Both the position numbers and the translations under genes were made by a program. A DNA stretch of 11,408 bases from Bacteroidota bacterium (GTDB taxonomy: Bacteria > Bacteroidota > Bacteroidia > Bacteroidales > PUMT01): positions 1 to 11,408 of the forward strand of contig PXAP01000245.1 of the NCBI GenBank assembly GCA_003567115.1, in the 5' to 3' direction. Of the stretch, positions 1-6,625 are shown piece after piece (position 1 is the stretch's first letter; every line of letters starts with the position of its first letter). Under the pieces are notes generated by a model. It saw nothing but the letters and a program-made list of their open reading frames with translations, searched no databases and was not told the DNA's origin.

Positions 1-364
1 TATACAGAGTACCCCGCCTGTTTTGCCTCACCCTGCAAAATCCGCTGTTGCCCTCATTAATTCTGCATCCCTGGGGGCAAAGCAGGCACTGTACTGCATT
101 GTCGTCAAGTTTCTGATAGAACATTGCTTCCTTTCTGCGCCATGTTTTTGATGACAGTTTACCGGGATGAGCAAATTCAGGAGAATCAGGTGAAGGAGAA
201 TCAGGTGAAGGAGAATCAGGTGAAGGAGAATCAGGTGAAGAGGACCCGGTTAAACCCGGAAGGAATAAACTGCTGGCAGAAAATGAAAAGCATCTTCCGG
301 AAGCCACAGCAACGCTCCCAATCAGTGCTTTTTTTAAAAATTCTCTGCGGTATGGCCGTTTCAT
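1..364 (-). CDS. AmmeMemoRadiSam system radical SAM enzyme (AmrS-like), Tat-exported, N-terminal part only
   Basis: The minus strand is open from an ATG at 364-362 to the left edge, giving 121 codons of an incomplete gene. Residues 1-23 are a twin-arginine signal: RREFLKK at 6-12, then the hydrophobic stretch ALIGSVAVASG. Residues 41-62 are a low-complexity Pro/Ser/Asp linker. From about residue 70 the protein resembles the AmrS N-terminus: KEAMFYQKLDDNAVQCLLC, then C93, C96, C100 and C110 in a CxxCxxxC...C arrangement, followed by RVRQNRRGTLY. Family knowledge: AmrS proteins (COG1180-like) accompany AMMECR1 and Memo proteins; the substrate is not established. The radical SAM CxxxCxxC motif should lie beyond the left edge and cannot be seen. 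Export by Tat would move a folded Fe-S protein out of the cytoplasm, which is odd for a radical SAM enzyme. The gene is divergent from lemA. The family call rests on motif recognition of the N-terminus only. Confidence 0.8.
   Translation of the reverse strand, partial: MKRPYRREFLKKALIGSVAVASGRCFSFSASSLFLPGLTGSSSPDSPSPDSPSPDSPSPDSPEFAHPGKLSSKTWRRKEAMFYQKLDDNAVQCLLCPQGCRINEGNSGFCRVRQNRRGTLY
181..240. repeat. Four perfect 15-bp tandem repeats inside the AmrS-like gene
   Basis: GAGAATCAGGTGAAG occurs four times in a row without a mismatch. On the minus strand, in the frame of the AmrS-like gene, the unit encodes a Pro-Ser-Pro-Asp-Ser repeat that forms the linker between the Tat signal and the enzyme domain. 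The unit is a multiple of three, so copy-number change would lengthen or shorten the linker without shifting the frame. Perfect identity suggests recent expansion. Confidence 0.95.
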
Positions 365-616
365 AATTTATCACTTCTGATACCACATAAAATTAATCAA
401 TCCGGATAAGCTGCACAAGAAACCTTTAAATATTTATTTACCCCGGATTAACCTAATGAATGCAATTTATATACCCGCGATGAACAGAAAAAGCGCAAAA
501 TAATTTGCCACAAAAGAGCATAAATATCAAAAATATCGATTACACCTGCCCTTATTCCGATAATTTTAACGATCTTCGCGGATTAAATAAGAAGTAAATA
601 ACTAAATCTGAAAGCT
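365..616. other. Divergent intergenic region between the AmrS-like gene and lemA
   Basis: This 252-bp AT-rich stretch must hold the promoters of both divergent units. I see no convincing ORF or strong hairpin. TATTTTTG on the minus strand (528-535) fits the Bacteroidota -7 consensus TAnnTTTG, but no clear -33 TTTG accompanies it, and in DNA this AT-rich it may be chance. No clear ribosome binding site precedes either start. Confidence 0.6.
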
Positions 617-1180
617 ATGAGTACTACTCTGATAATTATCCTGATCGCTGCCCTGCTTGTTTTGATTATGATTTTCACATATAACAGGCTTGTGAAACTA
701 AGGAATAACCGTGAAAATGCTTTCGCCGATATTGATGTACAGCTAAAACAACGCCATGACCTGATTCCTCAGCTTGTTGATGCAGTAAAAGGTTATATGA
801 AGCACGAAAGCGAGGTACTTACGAAAATAACCGAAGCAAGGTCAAAAGCAATGAATGCAAACAATATAAATGAAAGGGTTGATGCCGAAAATCAACTCTC
901 CGGGGCACTTGCGGGACTGAGGGTTGCCGTTGAGGCATATCCCGACCTGAAAGCCAGCCAAAACTTCATGAATCTTCAGGAAGAAATATCAGACGTTGAA
1001 AACAAGCTGGCTGCATCAAGAAGATATTTCAATTCGGCTACCAAAGAGCTGAACAGTGCCACACAGGTCTTCCCCGCAGTACTTTTTGCAGGAATGTTTG
1101 GTTTCAAACGTCAACCTATGTTTGAAATTCCTTCCGAACAAAGGGCGGCACATGAACTGGCACCAAAAATAAATTTTTAA
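617..1180 (+). CDS. lemA: LemA family membrane protein
   Basis: The 187-residue product has the normal LemA length. It begins with one N-terminal transmembrane helix (about residues 4-21, TLIIILIAALLVLIMIFTY) followed by a soluble alpha-helical domain. Family hallmarks are visible: YNRLVKLRNNRENAFADIDV and LKQRHDLIPQLVDAVKGY near the start, YPDLKASQNFMNLQEEI in the middle, and FPAVLFAGMFGFKRQPMFE near the end. LemA proteins are predicted to sit in the membrane with the helical bundle on one side; their biochemical role is poorly defined. The next gene, an M48 protease, starts 14 bp downstream on the same strand, a pairing common in bacteria and consistent with membrane-protein quality control. 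The start is the first ATG before the hydrophobic segment. Confidence 0.95.
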   Translation: MSTTLIIILIAALLVLIMIFTYNRLVKLRNNRENAFADIDVQLKQRHDLIPQLVDAVKGYMKHESEVLTKITEARSKAMNANNINERVDAENQLSGALAGLRVAVEAYPDLKASQNFMNLQEEISDVENKLAASRRYFNSATKELNSATQVFPAVLFAGMFGFKRQPMFEIPSEQRAAHELAPKINF

Positions 1181-1194
1181 TCTAAAATAAACAG

Positions 1195-2139
1195 ATGAAG
1201 TACCTTGGTTTACAAACCCAGATATGGAATAACAACCTTAAATCCACCATACTGCTTATAATGTTTCCGGCAGTCATACTGGGACTTGCCTGGTTATTCA
1301 TATATTTTACCAGGCCGGAGCACTATACCATTGATGATGTTAACTACTCATTTGCGGGAGTTGCCCCCTGGCTTATCGGGGGAGTGTTGATATGGTTCCT
1401 TATTGCATGGTATGCAAATACTTCCATGATTCGCAGGGCAACCAGAGCCAGGCCACTTGAAAGAAGAGAAAACAAAAGAGTTTATAACCTTCTGGAAAAC
1501 CTGAGCATTGCAACAGGTATGAAAATGCCGAAACTGAACATCGTTGAAGATGATTCGCTCAATGCCTTTGCAAGTGGGATTAACAAAAAAACCTATACCA
1601 TCACACTTTCACGAGGCATTATCAACAAGCTCAACGATGAAGAGCTGGAAGGTGTGATTGCCCACGAACTCAGCCATATAAGAAACAAGGACGTGCGTTT
1701 ACTGATAGTTTCCATTATTTTCGTGGGAATTTTTGCTATGCTTGTCGAGGTAATCCTCCGCTCCTTTATTTATTCAAGCATGTCGCGAGGCAGAGGAGGA
1801 GGAGGAAGGAACAGGGGGATTATTATGCTGATAGCCCTTGCACTTGCAATTGTGGGATTTATCATTACTTCTCTTTTCAGGTTCGCCATTTCACGTAAGC
1901 GCGAATATATGGCTGATGCAGGCGCAGCACAATTAACCAAAAGGCCTGAAGCACTTGCCTCGGCACTTGAAAAAGTTTCTCAAAGACCAAGAATTGAGGC
2001 TGTTACCCGGAAAGATGTTGCACAACTCTTTATTGAAAACCCGAAAGAACAAAAAAAAGACCTGTTCTCATTTTTTAACGGCTTGTTTGCCACTCATCCC
2101 CCTATTGAAAAGAGAATATCTGTTTTAAGGCAGTTTTAG
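1195..2139 (+). CDS. htpX: HtpX-like M48 family membrane zinc metalloprotease
   Basis: This 314-residue membrane protease probably degrades misfolded membrane proteins. Two transmembrane helices lie near residues 18-38 and 55-73. The zinc site HELSH is at 157-161, with the third ligand most likely E237 in REYMADAGAA. Two further hydrophobic segments (about 168-192 and 208-230) lie between the two parts of the active site, as in HtpX. A Gly/Arg-rich loop (SRGRGGGGRNRG, 197-208) separates these helices. The C-terminal FATHPPIEKRI is a conserved M48 motif. Length is slightly above the roughly 290 residues of E. coli HtpX. It follows lemA by 14 bp and is almost certainly co-transcribed with it. 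No intrinsic terminator is evident after the stop. Confidence 0.93.
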   Translation: MKYLGLQTQIWNNNLKSTILLIMFPAVILGLAWLFIYFTRPEHYTIDDVNYSFAGVAPWLIGGVLIWFLIAWYANTSMIRRATRARPLERRENKRVYNLLENLSIATGMKMPKLNIVEDDSLNAFASGINKKTYTITLSRGIINKLNDEELEGVIAHELSHIRNKDVRLLIVSIIFVGIFAMLVEVILRSFIYSSMSRGRGGGGRNRGIIMLIALALAIVGFIITSLFRFAISRKREYMADAGAAQLTKRPEALASALEKVSQRPRIEAVTRKDVAQLFIENPKEQKKDLFSFFNGLFATHPPIEKRISVLRQF

Positions 2140-2313
2140 AAGGTTTTAAAAGGCACTGTAATCAGTATCCTCCCTGTCTATGAAATCTACGCATACACCG
2201 GATCCCGGTTGTATTACTTCCCGCTTATATTATCCCTGGCATTTTTTAAACCGGCAAAAGGGAAATTAATATCAGATTAAACACCCATATAAAAAAATTT
2301 GCTCACATGCTTT

Positions 2314-2335
2314 ACACATAACCTGTTATGAGTGT
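2314..2335. repeat. Small palindrome, operator-like
   Basis: CATAAC (2317-2322) and GTTATG (2325-2330) form a perfect dyad with a 2-bp centre. The dyad extends outward as ACAC (2314-2317) against GTGT (2332-2335) with a short bulge. Its size fits a binding site for a dimeric regulator, but no regulator is identified. Confidence 0.4.
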
Positions 2336-2456
2336 CATCCAATCAAGGTCTTACATGTACATATCAGCTAATCACGGTTTATTATCAGGAGCATAAGCAA
2401 AACAAAATTTTATTTTTACAGTTAAATATTAATAAAGTATAATTATTATGAAACGA

Positions 2457-2501
2457 GCCATGTTAAAAATCTTAGCATACACGATCATGTTTAAGCATGG
2501 C
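2457..2501. repeat. Imperfect inverted repeat upstream of the TldD-like gene
   Basis: GCCATGTTAAA (2457-2467) is complementary to TTTAAGCATGGC (2490-2501) over 11 pairs with one bulged G. The 22-base interior could fold further. It could be an RNA hairpin or a protein site; the role is unknown. Confidence 0.45.
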
Positions 2502-2542
2502 GAGTTCCATGTAACCATAAATTTTTAAATATAAACAGATGA

Positions 2543-2594
2543 ATCCCACATTTTGCTTCGTAACACAAAAAGGAATATATAAAGCATGTGGGAT
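2543..2594. repeat. Inverted repeat ATCCCACAT / ATGTGGGAT
   Basis: Two perfect 9-bp arms lie at 2543-2551 and 2586-2594, separated by 34 bp, ending 80 bp before the TldD-like start codon. The GTGGGAT core recurs as another inverted pair in the 8552-9004 gap (8592-8598 and 8683-8689). It could be a paired regulator site or a long-loop hairpin in the leader RNA. Confidence 0.5.
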
Positions 2595-2674
2595 CCATCG
2601 AAATGAAACACTAAATATCCTGAACAAAAAATGTAACACATTGTTAAACTGATTGCTAATTACACTTTATACAG

Positions 2675-4342
2675 ATGAAAAACCTGTTATTCCTGTTTGC
2701 TTTTTTGTGCTTCGCTGTGCAGCTTGAAGCAAAAGACCCGCTTTCATCGGTGCTTAAAGATGAACTGTCCCGAAATATGAAGGGCATGGCAGGAGAAGAA
2801 ATAGAGCCTTATTTCATGTCTTACCGGGTCAATGAAACTAAAAACCATTTTATTCGAAGCTCTTTCGGGCAACTGATGGAATCCACCCCTGACCATTTGC
2901 GCAAACTGGCCGTGCATGTGCGCGTTGGCAGCCATGAACTGGACAATACCCATCCGCTCAGGGGCAGCCGGTACGGCATCATGATCACTGACATGGGCAT
3001 CAACATACCGGTTGACAACAACCCCGGCGGCATCAGGCAATTACTATGGCGTGAAACAGACAAACATTTCACCCGGGCCAAAGAACGATTTGCAAGGGTG
3101 CGGTCCGAAACGGCCATAAAAGTTGAAACCGAAGATCAGTCGGATGATTTCACACATGAAACTCCGGTAACTTACCATGAACCGCCGCTTAAAGCCGAAG
3201 AAACCGAATTTGACATCGAAGCATGGGAAGATAAATTAAAGGAATATTCGGCTGTCTTCCTGCAGCATGATAATATTCTGAGAGGTACTGCCAGCTTTAG
3301 CTTTTCATACGAGCGTAAATACTTTGTATCTTCCGAAGGCAGTGATATTACTGAAAACCGGCTCACCTGCCGCCTTTTCATCAGCGGATTGACACAAGCC
3401 GAAGACGGCATGGAGTTGCCTCTTAATCTCAGCTATTTTGGTTTCAGACCCGAGGATCTGCCCCCCCATGAGCAGATACTTGCCGAAATTGAAGAGATGG
3501 CGGCAACCCTCGGCAAACTCAGGAAAGCCCCCATTGCCGATGCCTATAGCGGACCCGCACTGCTTTCGCCCGAATCGGCAGGAGTTTTCTTTCATGAAAT
3601 TTTTGGCCACCGTGTCGAAGGACACCGGCTGAAACAGGAAACCGATGCACAAACCTTCAAGAAAAAAGTCGGTGAAAGGGTACTCAGCGAAAACCTTTCC
3701 GTGATATTTGACCCGGGTATGGAAAGATACGGCGACTTTTTCCTGAACGGTTCATACAAATATGACTGTGAAGGCCAGAAGGGCCAAAGAGTTACCGTTG
3801 TAGAAGACGGCATCCTGAAAGACTTTCTGATGTCTCGCACGCCCATAGAGAGGTTCAGCAATTCAAACGGACACGGCAGGGCACAGGCAGGATATCAGCC
3901 CGTGAGCCGCCAGTCCAACCTGATAGTAGAGACCAGCAGGCCTCACAGCGAAGCCCGGCTGCGGGAAATGCTTATTGAAGAAGCCCGCAGGCAAGGCAGA
4001 GATTACGGCTATCATTTCGTCAGCACCAGGGGCGGTTTTACCATGACGGGCAGGTACATGCCCAATGCATTCAATGTAACACCCCTTGTGGTTTACCGAG
4101 TTTACACCGATGGCAGGGATGATGAACTGGTACGTGGAGTTGACCTGGTCGGAACTCCGCTTGCCATATTCTCAAACATAGAAGCGGCGGGCGACACCCA
4201 TGGCATATTTACCGGCACCTGCGGCGCTGAATCGGGCGGGGTTCCCACCTCTACAGTTTGCCCGATGGTCTTTGTGAGTCAGATCGAAACCCAGCGAAAA
4301 CCAAAAGGACAGGAACGTCTGCCTGTCTTACCCAGGCCCTGA
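2675..4342 (+). CDS. tldD: Exported TldD-like metallopeptidase, catalytic subunit candidate
   Basis: The 555-residue product starts with a Sec-type signal peptide (MKNLLFLFAFLCFAVQLEA, likely cut near residue 19). It belongs to the TldD/PmbA (peptidase U62, now M103) family. The metal motif HEIFGH (HExxxH) is at residues 307-312, preceded by GPALLSPESAGVFFHE. The third ligand is probably C516 in GTCGAESGG, matching the C-terminal ligand Cys of E. coli TldD. The domain layout is an N-terminal helical/beta region, the central metal-binding region, then a C-terminal beta region with PNAFNVTPLVVYRVYTDGRD. E. coli TldD/TldE is cytoplasmic and trims microcin B17 leader peptide and CcdA, whereas this one should act in the periplasm. 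The partner gene starts 33 bp downstream, so one transcript is likely. Family assignment is firm; the substrate is unknown. Confidence 0.92.
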   Translation: MKNLLFLFAFLCFAVQLEAKDPLSSVLKDELSRNMKGMAGEEIEPYFMSYRVNETKNHFIRSSFGQLMESTPDHLRKLAVHVRVGSHELDNTHPLRGSRYGIMITDMGINIPVDNNPGGIRQLLWRETDKHFTRAKERFARVRSETAIKVETEDQSDDFTHETPVTYHEPPLKAEETEFDIEAWEDKLKEYSAVFLQHDNILRGTASFSFSYERKYFVSSEGSDITENRLTCRLFISGLTQAEDGMELPLNLSYFGFRPEDLPPHEQILAEIEEMAATLGKLRKAPIADAYSGPALLSPESAGVFFHEIFGHRVEGHRLKQETDAQTFKKKVGERVLSENLSVIFDPGMERYGDFFLNGSYKYDCEGQKGQRVTVVEDGILKDFLMSRTPIERFSNSNGHGRAQAGYQPVSRQSNLIVETSRPHSEARLREMLIEEARRQGRDYGYHFVSTRGGFTMTGRYMPNAFNVTPLVVYRVYTDGRDDELVRGVDLVGTPLAIFSNIEAAGDTHGIFTGTCGAESGGVPTSTVCPMVFVSQIETQRKPKGQERLPVLPRP

Positions 4343-4375
4343 CCCAAATAATGGAAATATATAATAATTGAAGAC

Positions 4376-6199
4376 ATGAAGAGAATGACCATCATAAAAC
4401 TAACACTGGCCGCGGTTTTGTGGCCTGGTGTTGTTTCAGCAGCCCATTCCAGGGATAGTACTTACATGCAGGCCATGCAGGAAGAAGCAGAGCGGGCAAT
4501 GGAAGATCTGATACTGGACCGCATGATGCCCCCCGGGTTCATCAGTTATCATATTGTTGATGCCAATACCCTGCAGATCAGTTCGGTGCTTGGCGGTATC
4601 GTCCAATCCAGGGAACAGAGGATAGTCAGGTTCGATAACCGCACCCTGATCCTGAAAGACGGGGTGTCCAATGAGAATTTTATTGACATGGACAACCTTG
4701 GCACATGGAGCCGGCACGGAAACAATATACCCGTCACGGGCACAAAAGATGATGTGAGGCGGCCGCTTTGGCTGGTAACCGACGAAAAGTACAAAAATGC
4801 ACTGGGCACATATGAATCGAAAATTTCGGCCATGAGACAGCAAAGCCTGAGCCGGGAAGAAAAGGAACTGCCCGATTTCCTTCCTGCTGAAAAAGAGGAG
4901 ATCATCATACCTCACAAACCCATGAGCATTGACAGGAGCCGGCTTGAGGACCTTGCCCGAAGCATTTCATCTGTTTTCAAAGATTTTGAAAAAATAATCG
5001 CTTCACAGGTAAATATTTATGTTTATGACGGTCAGGTGTTTTATTACAACAGTGAAGGCACCAGATCACAGTATCCCTTCCAGATTGCTGCGGTGCTGAC
5101 TACAGCTTCTGCACAGACATCGTCAGGTGAGTTGCTTTTTGAACATTCCCTGAATTTTGCAAAAGATATCTCAGAAATACCCGGTAAAGAGGTCCTTGTT
5201 TCCGAGGCCCGTGAAATAGCCGGATATCTTGATAAATTAACCGGTTCCCCCTCTTTGCAAGATCCTTATTTCGGACCGGTATTGTTCGAAGGACAGGCTG
5301 TTGCCGAGATTTTTGCGCAGGTAATGTTCGGCGATGTTGATGGATTGATCGCGGTGAGAAAACCGGTTATTGGTGACGAACAAATAGTTCGTTATGCATC
5401 TGACTGGGTACATGAAAACAATCTGGAAGCGAGGATGGGAAGAAGGATAATAGCAGAAGATATCAGCATTAGTGCCTTGCCCGGGCTTTCGGTTTACCAG
5501 GGCGAGAATCTTATTGGAAATTTCGCTGTAGATGCAGAAGGGCTTCCTGCTGTAGAACGGGTAAACCTTGTTGAAAACGGTGTGCTTAATACCCTGCTTA
5601 GCACCAGGGTCCCCACATTAAGAGTACAGGAATCAAATGCACATGCTCGCCTTGCGCTGAACAGGGGTTCGGTAAGAACCGTTACTGCACCCGGAGTTGT
5701 AAAAATGTCCGTTAATGAAGATGCTTCATATGACAGGAAGGAATTAAAAGAAATGCTCATACGCGCGGCCAGGGACGAAGGACTTGATTATGCCTACATC
5801 GTTCGCAAGGTGTTTTCACCAATGGCCAGGATTTCACTGTACGATGAACTTACTTTGACCGGTCAAAGCCGGCAAAGAAGTGATCTTTCAAAAGCCTTGC
5901 AGGTTTACAGGGTGTGGGTCGAAGATGGCCGTGAGGAGCCGGTCAGCATGGCATGGATAAAAAACCTCAATATAAGGTCCTTCAGGCGCGCACTTGGTGC
6001 TTCAGATGAGATGCAGGTTTACAACACCATGTTCACACCTGCCACTCCTCACCTTTATGGCGGGGACTTTGATCTTACCAGCGTACCGGCTTCCTATATC
6101 GTTCCTCAAGCCCTGCTTTTTGAAGAGCTTGACCTGGTGCGCGAAACCCAGCAGTTTATAAGGAATACACCGGTGGTGGAAAACCCGGTAAAACATTAA
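4376..6199 (+). CDS. Exported TldE/PmbA-like protein with degenerate metal site
   Basis: The 607-residue product has a signal peptide ending in GVVSA-AHS (cut near residue 22). The overall plan is parallel to its upstream neighbour: FISYHI near residue 55, the SEGTRSQYPFQ strand near 226, DPYFGPVLFEGQAVAEIFAQ in the centre, and LQVYRVWVEDGREEPV near the C-terminus. Where the catalytic TldD-like protein has HEIFGH, this one has AQVMFG (residues 314-319), so both His and the Glu are gone. I also see no cysteine anywhere in the protein, so the Cys ligand is missing too. That matches the established TldD/TldE arrangement, in which TldE is the non-catalytic half of a heterodimer. With the 33-bp spacing, the two most likely form one periplasmic complex. 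Homology to TldD/PmbA is solid; the partnership is inferred. Confidence 0.88.
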   Translation: MKRMTIIKLTLAAVLWPGVVSAAHSRDSTYMQAMQEEAERAMEDLILDRMMPPGFISYHIVDANTLQISSVLGGIVQSREQRIVRFDNRTLILKDGVSNENFIDMDNLGTWSRHGNNIPVTGTKDDVRRPLWLVTDEKYKNALGTYESKISAMRQQSLSREEKELPDFLPAEKEEIIIPHKPMSIDRSRLEDLARSISSVFKDFEKIIASQVNIYVYDGQVFYYNSEGTRSQYPFQIAAVLTTASAQTSSGELLFEHSLNFAKDISEIPGKEVLVSEAREIAGYLDKLTGSPSLQDPYFGPVLFEGQAVAEIFAQVMFGDVDGLIAVRKPVIGDEQIVRYASDWVHENNLEARMGRRIIAEDISISALPGLSVYQGENLIGNFAVDAEGLPAVERVNLVENGVLNTLLSTRVPTLRVQESNAHARLALNRGSVRTVTAPGVVKMSVNEDASYDRKELKEMLIRAARDEGLDYAYIVRKVFSPMARISLYDELTLTGQSRQRSDLSKALQVYRVWVEDGREEPVSMAWIKNLNIRSFRRALGASDEMQVYNTMFTPATPHLYGGDFDLTSVPASYIVPQALLFEELDLVRETQQFIRNTPVVENPVKH

Positions 6200-6625
6200 A
6201 ACCCGGTTTGCTCAAGAACTTCCCATCGCACATATCAATATAACAGATAGCCAGGATTGCTGAGTTATCCAAAAATCATCAAAATCTCATCGGCCATACC
6301 GCAGGCAGTCGTGAACACATTCGCATAAATAAATAATTTACTATTTTTCGACTATCCCCAAGGCAAGCCTGCGAGGTATTTCGCCGAAAAATTCACACCT
6401 GGTGTGACCGTAAATTCATATAATAATTTTTTATTTGACCCTGGAGCAGAATCCGGGGAATTCTTTTGATTAAAAAATATTTTTATTCCGTTGAACAGGA
6501 AACAAGAAATGGCAGTCCTTCAAAAAGGTATATATTTTGATTTTTTCTTTACCTTGCGTTGTTTTTAAAATTTCAACAATTAAAAAAATAATATAACATA
6601 CCTGAAATCTAAAGAGTCTATCAAC
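6200..6625. other. 426-bp intergenic region before the CofE-like gene
   Basis: No protein-like ORF is visible on either strand; the longest ATG ORF I see is about 20 codons. It contains a perfect palindrome at 6393-6407 (listed separately). A weak dyad, CCCTGG (6440-6445) against CCGGGG near 6453-6458, is flanked by T-rich and A-rich tracts that could extend the stem. The last 150 bp before the next gene are very AT-rich and probably contain its promoter, but no exact TAnnTTTG box was found. Confidence 0.55.
6393..6407. promoter_or_regulatory. Perfect 15-bp palindrome, candidate operator
   Basis: TCACACC-T-GGTGTGA is two perfect 7-bp arms around one central base. It lies 219 bp upstream of the CofE-like start and 194 bp after the TldE-like stop. 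Size and symmetry fit a homodimeric DNA-binding regulator; the arms are too close for an RNA hairpin loop. The regulator is not identifiable from the window. Confidence 0.45.

Larger units (their letters stand above)
2140..2674. other. 535-bp intergenic region with several small inverted repeats, no gene seen
   Basis: This AT-rich gap between htpX and the TldD-like gene has no ORF longer than about 25 codons with any protein-like character. It must contain the 3' end of the lemA-htpX transcript and the promoter of the TldD/TldE unit, but I cannot place either with confidence. Three inverted repeats stand out and are listed separately (2314-2335, 2457-2501, 2543-2594). Confidence 0.6.

Noticed and set aside
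124..366. Plus-strand 80-codon ORF containing ENQVK repeats
   Set aside because: It is the antisense shadow of the Tat-AmrS gene. The minus strand gives a clear signal peptide and cysteine motif, and the repeats simply translate in both directions.
365..616. TATTTTTG at 528-535 as a firm promoter for the AmrS-like gene
   Set aside because: It matches TAnnTTTG but has no -33 TTTG at proper spacing and lies in very AT-rich DNA; kept only as a remark.
2744..3861. Several minus-strand ORFs of 79-115 codons
   Set aside because: They are antisense to the well-supported TldD-like gene, and their sequences are shadow-type with no motifs.
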